A program made the position numbers and the translations under genes. Of a stretch of DNA of 64,000 nt, positions 21,753 to 33,365 are shown piece after piece. Origin of the DNA: Triglochin maritima (Eukaryota > Streptophyta > Magnoliopsida > Alismatales > Juncaginaceae); contig OY821791.1 in the NCBI GenBank assembly GCA_963682175.1, positions 18,318,542-18,382,541 of the forward strand. Reading direction: 5' to 3'. Position 1 is the stretch's first letter. The number at the start of each line of letters is the position of its first letter. Under the pieces are notes generated by a model that saw only the letters and a program-made list of their open reading frames with translations, ran no database searches and had not been told where the DNA came from.

Positions 21753-24700
21753 TTAGTGATCATATTCGCGGGAATGAGACCTATCAGAATGCCGATACTC
21801 ATAATCTCTATCATAATGACCTCGGTAACCATCAGCTTCCATTTCACCATATGGTTCATCTTCAGGCTTTGAAATTCCTCGGTAAGCATCATCACCAGGC
21901 TCTTCGATCAACTGCCCTGGTTCAGGTTCATAATCATAGTTGTCTTTCTCCCTTTCCCCAGCATGATCATAGTTATGTTTCTGCTCCACGGAGTCGTAGT
22001 CAGTGTGCTTCTCACGAGCACGACTACCTTCACGACTACCATGCTCATAATCCCTCTCCCTTTCATGATCCCTCTCACGGCGATCTCGGCCACGATCATA
22101 ATCACGACCACGGTCTCTATCACGATCTTTGTCACGACCTCGATCACGATCACGCCCACCACGGTCACGGTCTCTTTCCCGTTCTCTATCTCTGGTTTTG
22201 TCACGGTCCCTGTGATGCTTGTCCTCTCTAGAATCTCGATCACGCAAACGATCGTAAGACCGCTCACGGGACTTTTCCCTCTCTCGATCTCTATCCCTCC
22301 CTCTGTCACGTGATTTTTCCCTCTCTCTGATATATAAAAAACCATCGTTAATTATAGGAAGAAAGAAAGGGGAACTTTCATTTATTTTACACAAGATTAA
22401 GCAAAATCTAACCACAAAACAGTACCTATCATCTCGTGCTCTTGGCTCCTCTGACCTACGCCCACCTGACGCAAGTTGCTGTGGCTCCCTGATTCAGGAA
22501 TACAAACAGAAAAACAGTAGTGTAGGTGCCATGATTGCTTATAAAACATGAATAACAGCAAACCACACTTAAGCACTTATAAAGACAAAAAAATGGAGTT
22601 AATAATAATATAATATTAAGACAAGTTCCTACGTGCAGTTGATACCAAACACAAAGTAGATAAGGTCCATTACCAGCAACAAACACAAATGAAGATCTCA
22701 AGGATATAATACTAAAGCAGATAAACAAAGAACACTACACAAGCACAGATTGAGATAATCCAAAGAAATGAAAGACCATGGAATGCAAAGCAAACAATAC
22801 TTAGAATTCAATGGCATGCTTACCTCCCAGAAAATTTTTGATTAAGATCTTCACCTCCAATCCTAGTAGATCCAAGCCCACCACCAAGTCTCCGAGGGCG
22901 CCAATTCGCAACAGTCCTACCCCGCTCAACATCCACAAGCACTCTTCTACTGTCTAGCTTTCTTCCATCAGCTTGTTTATATGCAGCTGAAATATATACC
23001 ACAATAAGCAATACAACACTAATTACACAAAATGTTTGTTAATCCTATAAGATGAATATCCCAATTGAGATGAAATCCGTACTTTTCATATCCCGTGTAT
23101 GCATGTACTCGATAAATGCATATCCTCGAGGTTTGTTTGTCTCTCTATCAGTAATCAAACGGACCTGAAGATTAAAAGGGGAGAAATATATATTTAAATA
23201 ATGACAAAAAAGAAACGCAAACATACGCAAGCTCTTACAACCTAATGACTTATTCAAGATTTCAAGTACTAACACTACAAAAACAAAGTTCTATATGGCA
23301 CGCTAGACAGGCATCATGCCTCACTAGCTGTGCTCACCTTAAGGTGTACAGCTTCGCCATGCAGTATTTCAGCACCAATGCAATGACATGGTCAGAAAAG
23401 CCAAAAGTAATCGGACGATTCCACACGGGAAATACGTGACCCCCTTACAAGGGAATAAGAGAGAAAAGGTAGCTACTCAAAAATGAATCACCATAGGGTC
23501 TTCTGAGTATGCTAATTTACCATCTTGGCCTTGAGACAATACCAGATTCTAGGGTGGTGAGCATCAATGGGGACAAGGACACAAAAATAAACCTGAAGTA
23601 CTCCAGAGCTGAGATCATGTACCACTGGGAATAATATTCTCCTTCAATGCCCAAAACATTGACATCCAAGTACCAGCACCATAAAAAGGCCATCAAAAAA
23701 TTTGGAACACAGACCCACTTAGTAATCCTTACCAGGAAGTTAGACTAAGGCATCTTCCAGCAGCACATCCAAGTAATCAATATTTTTTGATGATTACTAT
23801 TCCCAAAGAAAACAAAAGAGACTTACGAGTACAGTATTGTTGTTTCTTGGAATGTATACCTGTTATTGCTCTCCGAGATGTATAAAATAGATATGTCCAC
23901 AAGTTACAGGCTTACAGAGCAGTACTATTGGGCATATATAATACTAATACTCTTAAGGGTTCTAGAAAAGCTCTGAGATATACCTGTCAAGCAGATGAAT
24001 GCCAAGGATTCGACGAATGGTCAAAGAATCATACCTTCTTTTATATAAATACAATATTGTACCTTCCATGTTGAAACTGTACTAAAAACTGACAAATTTT
24101 GCTTGCATGGTAATTTTGAGCTACATTTTTTTAGCTTCCTGATTGATGGTCATCAAATATAGGTTCAGAACACAGGCACACACATACACTTCACGGTTCA
24201 CACAGTTATTGCAGCTTAGGTCCAATGATAGAGAAAAAACTTCCAAAAATATTTTAATAAACATAGAGATGCATGAATTCTCGGAATTAAAAAGGCTACT
24301 TCTTCCATGGAAATATATGCAAAAAAGGGAAAATTAGTAATTTACTGCTCGTAGTTTAATCAAGTATAGCCTAACCAAGCATAACCAGAAAAAGTGTAAG
24401 GTATCAATAAAACCACAAGTTCTTATTGTGTAAAGATGGATAATGGAAATATCTGATTGTCCCTACTAGTTAATCGATTGAAAATAACATTGATAACACT
24501 TTTCCTTAGCACCAGTTTTTAACAGGTTTTAGCGCCAGTTATTGCACAAGTATATTACCCAATACCAATTGCAAATCAAAAGTTAAGAGCACACACAATC
24601 TATACGGATGAGATATCAATTTTCCAACATCAATTTGAACAGAAACAAAGGAACAAATGCAGAATTGGGTAATGGATGGAGAACTAGTCAAAGACCAATA

Positions 24701-27700
24701 AACAAGAAAACCTCCAAAGACAAAACCTTTACCGCTTTATTGAATGAATATTATCTTACCAATCCCAAGGCCAATATGGGCTTCCGAATGGGAATGCCCG
24801 GAGACTTACCCGTTTGATTGGTCCATAAGATTCAAACTCCCTTTTGATTCTGTGTTCAGTAGTTTCATAGTTCTGCAAAGTTATCATGTGACAGATGTTG
24901 CTTACACAATTAGTACTATGTTGTAATATAAAACAAATAAAAAGGAAAATGCTAAAGAACAAACATAAGGAGCTCATTTTGTTTATCACTTACAAGCCTG
25001 GCAACAAACAATGTTTTATACGGATCACCTGTTGCATTTGGGTCCTTCGAAGGATCATCTGTAGCAACCAAACATAAGTTGAGTAAGAAACAGTGGAAAT
25101 AAGGAGCGTTACTTTTATTGGTAAAGAAGGGGGAAAAAAATTTAACAGAGGATTATAAGCACACTACAATTTGGAAGCTCTTCGGCAACCTTTGCAGCAC
25201 CCTTTTCCAGCCGAAGCATGTTGATTCTAGCCTTTTTCTGGGCCTGCTCCAAGAGAAGAAAATAACATTAAAAAATATTGATTGAGAACACTAGCCATAA
25301 TAAAAACGGTATCAAAAACACCCCCAAAAAGCTTACTGCTGAAATAAATATTTGGTCAATAGCACGGAAACAAATGAGCAGATGAGAGCTTTTTAAGTAA
25401 AATAGCAAAACATGATACAGCTATAAAATTCTTATCAGACAAATACAAACGAAATTTGGTGGAGGAAGAGGTAACTCTGTGATTGGAATTAGTTTAACAC
25501 ACATGACCTTATTTTAGAAACAACCAGAAATAATTGAGCGGACTATATAAACAACCAGATATTAAGAAATTAATAATTGTAACACTATGAAGCGACGACC
25601 AAGCGGCAACAATTCAATTTTACTAATAAACACTAATACAACAGGGTATAGTTTTAATAAAGAGCAACAAATTAAGTGCAAAACTTGAAAGCCACACTGA
25701 AAACAGCCCCAATATTGGACCATTTAAGAAATTCTTTACCTCGCGTTAAAAAAGATGCAAAGGAGAAATCTCACAAGTCGAGTATCATCACAAGTTGGAA
25801 ACTTAGTTATAAATTTGTAAGAAATTATAAACAAAAAGGCCGATAACATTTGGTCCATAAAAAGAACAAGTTACCATTCAAAATTTAAAATAAAACTTAC
25901 ATCCCCAATCCCCATCCCTCCCCTCTCTAATCCAAAAGGAAAACAATTTCAATTTAAAAAAAAGACGATTTAAAACTCCAAAACTACAAACTTATGACGC
26001 AAAAAATATATTGTAGTCAAAACCCATTATATCCTGACCATTTCAATATTCAGCTTAACAAATTGGGCCATGGTGACAAATTAAGGAATAAGGATAACCA
26101 AAGGAGGGTATGGTGGGAACAGAAGGTGTTATGGCGTCACTAAGACTTGGATTGAGAAATACATGATGATAGGCTCATATCAGGGGTCCATCAGTATCGG
26201 TCCTACTTCTATTAGCATGAGGCATGGCTTATTATCACCCTTGTTACCGGAAAAACAAGTGTTCTTGTCTTCAAAGTAGTATTCTCAGTCAGCTATGCCA
26301 GCCGAACGACCTCAACCCATTCCTATTCAATCCACTCATGATGCCCTAAACATGCTCAACACAATAATACATAACCCATCCACCTCTAAAGCTTCAAAAG
26401 AGAGCAATTTGAAAGTCCCCAAATTCCATGACTCCATCCAATTTACTCAATTTCAACACCTAGCACGACAACACCTAAATCATGACCACCCAAAACTCCA
26501 AAAACAAACAACACGTCGAGACTTGAATTCCACAATGATGCAACAAGCATTCCTAACTCACAATCACGCAAAACGTCATAAAGAAACACAAACACATAAT
26601 ACAACATTATTTCAAACACAAATGAGCAGCACAATCTAATGATTCCTAACTCATAGGCACTCAAAACTAAATAAAATACACACAAATATCACAAAACACA
26701 AACTCAAACACACCCCAAAAGCACAATCTTACAATTCCTAACTCGTAATCACCTAAAATTTCATAAAGAAACACAAACACATCATAAATCATAATCTCAA
26801 ACACAATCGATCAGCAAAATCAAATAATTTATAACTCATAAGCACCGAAAACTTCATAAAACAACACAAAGACCACAAAATAAAATTCAAACACAGCCAA
26901 AAGCTCAATCTTACAATTCCCAACTCACAATCACCCAAAACTTCATAAAGAAACACAAACACAGCACACAAAATAATCTCAAACACAACTGAGCAACACA
27001 ATCTTACAATCCCAACTCATAAGCACCCAAAGCTTCATAAAAAACACAAACACATCAGACAAAATCTCAAACAGAACTGAGCAGCACAATCTTACAATTC
27101 CCAACTCTTAAGCACCTAAAGCTTCAAAAAAAAACACAAATACACACACACATCCCACGACACAACCACAAACACAATCCAGCAGCAGGGACTTACAATT
27201 CCCAAATCATAAGCACCCAAAACATCATTAAAAAACACATAAACAACAAACAACAAAATCCAGCAGCACAGACTCACAATTCCCAACTCATAAGTACCAA
27301 AACTTTATAGAAAACACATCACACAATCCAGCAGCACAGACTTACAATTCCCAACTCAAAAGCATCTAAGACTTCATAAAAAGCACAAAAACACACATCA
27401 CACAACTCAATCTCAAATCACCTAAAGTCGAACACACAACTTACAATTCCCAACTCACAATCACCTAAACCTCATAAAAACACAAACACATCACACAACC
27501 AATCTCGAACACAGCAATCTTACAGGGGTTTCTGCCTCCTGAACCGGCGGTGCATACTCAGGATCTCCAGGCTCGGCGAACCGACTGACAAACTGCGCCA
27601 TACCTACAAACACAAACCACATCATCAGCAAACAAACCAATCAAAATCCACACAAACCACTCGGATCGTTTCCTTACCGGTGTAGGGCGCGCACTTGCGC

Positions 27701-27956
27701 TTCTCGGGGGGTGGGCGGAACTCGAGCGGGGCCCGCGGCTCGAACAGCTTGAGGAGGTTGGGGGTCAGCCCCGTCGGGTGGCTCTGCCCGATCTGTGGGA
27801 AGGAGAGGGTTAGGGTTTTAGGGGGAGAAAAGAGGGAGGAAGGAGAGGAAATACGAGTTTGAGCTGGAGGACGGAGGCGCGGTTCTGGGCTTTGGGTCGG
27901 GCCTGGACGCTGTTGGCCGCTTGGCTGCGCATGAAGGCGTCGTTGGCGTCTCCCAT
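21753..27956 (-). CDS. U1-70K: U1 small nuclear ribonucleoprotein 70 kDa (U1-70K)
   Basis: Ten exons on the minus strand join in frame to 460 aa: 27956-27855, 27792-27678, 27603-27524, 25243-25168, 25058-24994, 24872-24810, 23164-23083, 22986-22824, 22488-22426 and 22326-21753. The N-terminal arm ([19 protein letters not shown]) contacts U1 RNA and U1C. The RRM spans residues about 137-215, with RNP2 LFVARL and RNP1 RGYAFIEY (180-187), and binds stem-loop I of U1 snRNA. The [10 protein letters not shown] linker and a C-terminal RD/RE/RS-rich domain (about 260-460) recruit SR proteins. The protein acts in the nucleus in 5' splice-site recognition. All introns are GT-AG. Introns 3 (2.28 kb) and 6 (1.65 kb) are unusually long. 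Confidence 0.95.
23165..24809 (-). promoter_or_regulatory. U1-70K intron 6, candidate retained regulatory intron
   Basis: This 1645-bp intron splits the RRM between residues 167 and 168. Reading through it adds 17 codons after the exon 6 arginine before a stop at about 24756-24758, so a retained transcript would encode about 184 aa without RNP1 or the RS-like domain. Arabidopsis U1-70K is known to produce a truncated isoform by including its long sixth intron; position and effect match here. Use in this species is inferred. Confidence 0.55.
26440..27523 (-). repeat. tandem array in U1-70K intron 3 with repeated 5'-splice-site-like sequences
   Basis: About 11 diverged units of 75-95 bp repeat AATTCCCAACTCATAAGCAC, CAAAACTTCATAAA and ACACAAACACA on the plus strand. 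On the gene strand, seven units carry GTAAG followed by T or A (plus-strand CTTAC at 27440, 27341, 27192, 27091, 27003, 26910 and 26728). This resembles the authentic donor at 27523-27519, which reads GTAAGATTG. The array begins about 60-80 bp downstream of exon 3. Confidence 0.75.
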
Positions 27957-28070
27957 GGCGGTGGAGAGGGGAGGAGCGATCTAGGGTTTCGGTGGTCGGG
28001 GAACATACACTCAGGGTGTGCGCTTTTTTACCTCTATTGGGGTTGGCCAAATCAATATATATATACTAAA
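27957..28070 (-). promoter_or_regulatory. U1-70K core promoter and 5' leader
   Basis: On the minus strand a TATA-like ATATATATATA lies at 28055-28065, about 100 bp upstream of the ATG. A telo-box-like AAACCCTAG lies at 27989-27981 in the leader, an element frequent in plant genes of the RNA and translation machinery. Confidence 0.45.
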
Positions 28071-28211
28071 TTCGAATATACTTTTGCCAGTGGTGTTGGC
28101 TAACGAATTTTTCAAGGGTTTTTTTTTGTGTTTTTGGACCGGTGAAAATCCAAGAGAGTTTTATTGGATGTTTCCTGTGTATGAATTTGACGTCTTACGG
28201 TTGCAAAATAG

Positions 28212-28324
28212 AAGATTTCGGCAGTAATTTTTTTAATTAATAATCTTTTAATAAAAAAATTGAAAAGTAAGAAAGAAAAAAAATTGAAAAATGCATTGAT
28301 TGCGGGTCGCACCCGCGATCCGTG
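28212..28324. repeat. left terminal inverted repeat of the PMD-bearing MULE
   Basis: It includes TAATTTTTTTAATTAATAAT and GCGGGTCGCACCCGCGATCC, matched in inverted order at 33365-33233. A TATA box (CTATAAATA, 28336-28344) lies just inside, positioned to drive the transposase. Confidence 0.7.
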
Positions 28325-28758
28325 GGCGCGAGCCCCTATAAATACGCAAATCCGTTCCATTTTTTTTCAATCTAATTATTTTTTCAATTCCTCACACATT
28401 TCCACTTCTACTCTCTACACAGTTTTTAAATTGTGTCCGGTAATATCAATTTTTCTGATCTATGTGTCTTTCCTGGTGATATTTGAGGTAATTATTTTTT
28501 TATTCTTATATTTATAGTTATTAATAATTGATAATAATATCAAATCTTGAAATTCTACTCTCTTCACAGTCTTCAAATTGTGCCTGGTGATATCAATTTT
28601 TCTAATCCGTGTGTTTTTCCTGGTGAATTTTGAGGTAATTTTTTTTTCATTCTTAATTTCTATTTATCTCACATTATTAATAATTGGTAATAATATCAAA
28701 TCTTGAAGTAATTTTTAATATAAAACTGATTAAAGAATTTTACATTGTAGTTAACAAA

Positions 28759-30265
28759 ATGATTGCGGTAAGTGTGCACTTTGGCGGTGAAATAATTCAA
28801 AATGCAAGTTACGGTGTAGAGTACACGATAGGTCCAAGACTTACACTTTCAGCGAGCGAAAATGTGACCTTAGAAGAACTTAAGAGTTGGATTTATCAAG
28901 GTTTGAATGTCGAAGAATCTCAGTACTCGATGAATATTCAATATCGTTGCAACATTGCACCAACCGGTTACTTTTTTTTAATGTGATGTCTGTATATGAT
29001 GAGAATTCCTGGAGAATAGCCTATGAAACAGCTTATTCGAAAATGAGAATGATAGAGTTATATGTACAGTTGAATCCTGTGGAAATTGAGTGGAATGCTG
29101 AGATGTTTACAGGTAACCAACCAGGTAGTAGTAGTGGTGCAGGTTTCATATCTCAACAATCATGTGATGCAATTGGGGATGGTTTATGAGATGGTTGCGA
29201 CGAGGGGTGATTGGAGATAGGAAGATATGTGTCGTATGTGATCGACATGCTGCAATTAAACACATTTTTAGGAATCTCGGTTACGGTTGGCACGAGGAAG
29301 GAAATGAAGTAGTTCACCGTTTATGCGCACAACATCTTGCCGAAAACTTGCTAAAAAGTTGTAAGAATCAATATGCAGTTGACGCCTTCAAGGCAGCATG
29401 CAGACACAGTAATCCGTGGGATTTCAAAGCCAGTTTGGAACAAGTTGAGTATTGGAGTAAAGATGCATTACAATACATAAAAGGGATTGGGAAAAAAGAT
29501 GAAACAAATGAGAATGAACCGGAGGTTCCTAGTAAGTGGTCGTTGTGTCACGACGGAGACCAAAGATGGGGAATAATGACAAGCAATGTTGCGGAGTACC
29601 TGAACAATGTATTCAAAGAAGCTCGTGGTTTACCCATTTGTGCAATTGTAGATGCGACATACTATAAACTGTTAGAGTGGTTCAACAACAGAAGACAGCA
29701 TGCACGTGTTTTGGCACAAAGAGGACACATCTTTTCTGAGAGGGTTACACAAATATTGGAAAAATCTGCAGCAGTTGCATGTCAACATTAGGTGAAAATA
29801 ACTGATTTCGATACAGGAGTATATGAGGTCATATCCAAACATGAAAGAGTGAGCAGAACTGGAGGTAGGAGGGATCGTAGTTACAAGGTGATTCTACGTG
29901 ATGGCACCAGACCGAAGTGTAAGTGTCGGGGACTACAAAATACAGGTACTTGCAGTCATGTTTTGGCAGTGTGTGTCGCACGTAACTACAATGTCAATGA
30001 ATATACACATTCGTACTACAGTGTCAACTCTCTAGTGCACACATGGGAGGGTCACTTCGATGTGTACGGGAAGGAAGAGGATTAGCCTGAATATATGGGA
30101 GACAAAATCATACCTGATCAAACACTCGTCAAGAAAGGAAGGAGAATGTCAAAACGTTTACCGATGATGATGGATGTCATGGAAGGAAGGATAGGTCCGG
30201 GTCATTGTACAGGTTGTGGTTCGATTAATCACACAAGCGATCGTTGCAATGTAAGGGAAGGTTGA
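28759..30265 (+). pseudogene. MuDR-type transposase with SWIM zinc finger, internally deleted
   Basis: The likely start ATG at 28759 opens IAVSVHFGGEIIQNASYG, a MULE N terminus. The frame shifts near 28985 and an internal deletion near 29185 removes the region of the first catalytic Asp. The next segment (29186-29791) begins with KICVVCDRHAAIKHIF, around the second catalytic Asp. It continues through a SWIM finger (CKCRGLQNTGTCSHVLAVC, about 29928-29984) to a CCHC knuckle (CTGCGSINHTSDRC) and a stop at 30263. In-frame TAG codons lie at 29789 and 30083. Confidence 0.8.
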
Positions 30266-30628
30266 ATGTATAGTAATGTTTAATATATTGTAATGTTGAA
30301 TGTATTGTAACGTTTAATGTATTGTAATGTTGAATGTATTGTAATGTTTATTTTTTAGTAGTCTTATTTATAAGTCAAACCATATCAATTAAGATGACAA
30401 AACGAAATCATAAGATCTTAAAGTACAACCGCGAGTACAACTGAATTACAATATGGACTACTGTGTGGGAGTGAAAATCTTTGTCTTCATCTTGCGTCGG
30501 CACCCTCGACCGATTGGAGTCGCAACATGCACTGATTCTTCTTCATCATCAGAGAAAACGTATGGAACCAACTCAGAATGGGGTTGAGTCTCAACAGGTG
30601 AATGAGACTCAACAGGTCGAAAAGGTGA

Positions 30629-32713
30629 CTAATTTTGAACAGGCAAATAAGGTGACTGAGTCTCGTAAACTATAGAAGGTACATGATTTAATTCACAAGT
30701 GTACCCTTGGTTAGTTAATGGGCTGAATATACCATCGAACAAAGTCCTGAAGTCTGTTTGCGGCAACTGAGGGGTATCATAATTAGTACTAGGTGCCTGA
30801 TAAGTTGGATAATCTTCGGGAATCTGGGAAAGCCCCAACTGGGTTGGCTGCGATGGTCCTGCGCCAATGTCACCATATGTTTGAGAATATCCAAACTAGG
30901 TTGGCTGCGATGGTCCTACGCCAATGTCATCGTATGTATATGAATATCCAAACTGGGTTGGCTGTGATGGTCCTGAGCCAATGTCATCGTATGTATATGA
31001 ACTTCTAAACTGCGATGGATCTGGGACAAAATCATCGTATGATGCATTGGATAGCCTAAAACTATATGTTGTTTGGTCTGCAACTCTAGGTACAGGACAG
31101 TCATCACGAATCTCATTATTACCATCATCATCTTCAGGAATCGACTCCACATCTGCAGGTAATCCAGCATCGCACATTACTCTTTCAAATTCGTGCACCT
31201 GATCGCAATCGACAGCATCGAGTTGGTGACTCTTCAGCAACATTTTACAGAGTCCCTTAGTTCCACGTTTGTACAACTGCTTGATAACAAATTTAGCCCG
31301 TTGAATACCACGTAAGCCCTGCAATTGTAGTTTGAAAATTAGATAGTAAAACACAACAAACAATAATCGTCAAAGTCGTTCAAAAAACATACCATATGTC
31401 GAATACGTGGTCCACCAGGACCGTAACCTAAGTCCTCGATAGAATCACGTGGGTCTGGCAACGGCCTTTCCAAACCGAACTCTATTTGGCCTCGTATGTA
31501 GACTGTGTACATACCATTATGCTGAAACCACTGACAATACCGTCGATTTTCTCTCAGATCATATGGTTGACTTTCCTGAAGAATATGCGGTATGTCCCAC
31601 ATTCGTATGTAAATTTCATGCTTCGCTGACCAATCATCTCTCTGTCGGGCCGCATGTACCATCTTATCAAGTCTTTTGAGTTCTGTCCACAGATGAGGTT
31701 CTGGCGGTGACGTCGTCTGATAAAATCCAAATTGTCTCATAGTTCTTTCTGGATAATGCCATGAAATCATCCAGAAATGAATCAAAGGCGCTCTCGCAAG
31801 CCAATATGCAGCATCAGTAGTAAATACCCGGCCAGGAAGCAAACATGCTCATCCAACATACATTCAAATTCATTTCTGTAATGTGTAAGACAATTATGTG
31901 CGGCACTAACCTCATAAGTCTGTGGGTATTGCCACTTAATAGCAAATGGAGGTCGCGATTCTAGGTCTTCTCCACCTAAACACTCAACATGACCCACGTG
32001 TCCCGGCCGGGCTACGGGAAACCGAGTCCAAGACTAGTGTTGAAGAGTAATAATGCACCACCAATGTTCTTCTTACCAGTTTGACATGAAATAGACAAAT
32101 TGTGATATAAACATGAAAGCACGACCGCACCCCCATTGTATACTATCAGCTTATCCAACACCTGCAAAAACCTCAAATACATAACTGGAACACCTGTCCC
32201 AGAGCTATCAGGGAAAACCATGGATTTAAACAAATCTAAAATGAAAGCCCTTGTATATTGTGCCACTTCTTCATCTGTGGGAAAATCCGGGAGATTCCCG
32301 TAATTTACCCGCAACCATTGCAAACTGATGCTAAATCCAGACTCTTTGAAAATTTGTGGGTCATCTCCTCCTACCGTTCTTTTACCTTTTTTCATAATCT
32401 CGGCATTTATATCAATCCCAAAGGAATTTCTAATTAACTCACGTCTGTCTCGATCACTGTGCCCGATTATTGGAATACCAGTGATAGGTAGACCCCACAA
32501 ACAGCTAACATCCTGCAATGTTAATCCAACCTCCCCAACCGGTAAGTGGAAAGTGTGAGTCTCAGGACGCAAACGCTCTACAAGTGCAGTAATCAATCTA
32601 TTGTCTATCTTTGTATGTTTTATTTGGGCAAGTTGATATAATCCCAAATTTTTCAGTGCTTGACTAAAACAATCGTGGAAATGAATTACTGGACGATGTG
32701 TACGACATTCCAA
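30629..32713 (-). pseudogene. plant mobile domain (PMD) gene, broken
   Basis: From ATG 32713 a 233-codon frame encodes a PMD (aminotransferase-like plant mobile domain), with ALVERLRPETHTFHLPVGE and TLQDVSCLWGLPITG. Frameshifts near 32015 and 31840 separate it from downstream parts (31997-31782 and 31842-31339) ending in a conserved WMISWHYPERTMRQFGFYQ. Another shift near 31360 leads to a Ser/Pro/Tyr-rich tail (31300-30629) with 19-residue repeats, interrupted by a TAG at 30896-30894 where the sister repeats read CAG. PMD proteins occur in MULE and gypsy cargo and in silencing factors of the MAIN/MAIL1 family. The function of this copy is unknown. Confidence 0.75.
30835..31020 (-). repeat. 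57-bp tandem repeats in the PMD gene tail
   Basis: About three copies of a 57-bp unit, each containing GGTTGGCTGCGATGGTCCT and CCAATGTCATCGTATG, encode a 19-residue repeat (YTYDDIGVGPSQPTQFGYS type). The length is a multiple of three, so copy-number changes would keep the frame. Confidence 0.75.
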
Positions 32714-33232
32714 AATAGCCTCCGGCTATTATATATTCAAATATATTGTGAAAAATACATTAATTAAAAAAATGTAATTTAAATATTTAGAAAAATTAAC
32801 ACAATATGATTTTTTTGTACTTACATTTGTGCAAATATCATTGACTCTGAACATGCAATTTTGTATTCCGAGAAGTGGGGAAATAGACTCTTTATCCACT
32901 GCATCATTATACTCGCGTTCGTTTTGTACAGAGCGACTTCTACTTAAATACAACTAATATTTAAAATTAAATATAATAGAAAATAACAAAACAATTCCAA
33001 ATAATTTTAATTTAACACAGAAATTAAATCTTAATTTAAAATATTCTTAAGTAAAAAAATTGTGTAAAATTTACCTGGGTCCAAGATAAGCTGGGAAATA
33101 AGTGTTGTGCGAGCCCCGAACGGAAGAAAAACTAGAAGAGAAGTGTTGTGCGAACCCCGAGAAGATAATAAAAACTAGTTGAGATTAACAAACTTAATCT
33201 GATGTTAATTATAAAAAAATTTAACAAACAAC

Positions 33233-33365
33233 TCCACGGATCGCGGTTTGGACCCGCGATCTGTGGTCGCGCGGCGCGATCGGTGTATTTTTCAAAAAAA
33301 AAAATCTTAGTTTTCGAATTTTTTATTAAAAGATTATTAATTAAAAAATTACGGGATTTCGGGGG
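33233..33365. repeat. right terminal inverted repeat of the PMD-bearing MULE
   Basis: This is the inverted counterpart of 28212-28324. CCACGGATCGCGGT and ACCCGCGATCTGTGG lie at 33233-33266 and the AT-rich part at 33315-33350. Confidence 0.7.

Larger units (their letters stand above)
28212..33365. mobile_element. MULE carrying a transposase gene and a convergent PMD gene
   Basis: Terminal inverted repeats of about 115-130 bp lie at 28212-28324 and 33233-33365. They share TTTTTTAATTAATAATCTTT and the GC-rich block GCGGGTC, ACCCGCGATCCGTGG. Between them are a plus-strand MuDR-type transposase remnant (28759-30265) and a minus-strand plant-mobile-domain gene (30629-32713), tail to tail. Two-gene MULEs with this cargo are known in plants. 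Both genes are broken, so the copy is defective. Exact borders and target duplication are unresolved. Confidence 0.75.

Noticed and set aside
21851..22345. Open frames on the plus strand and another minus frame, rich in His or Ile/Val
   Set aside because: They are shadows of the repetitive RD/RE-coding last exon of U1-70K.
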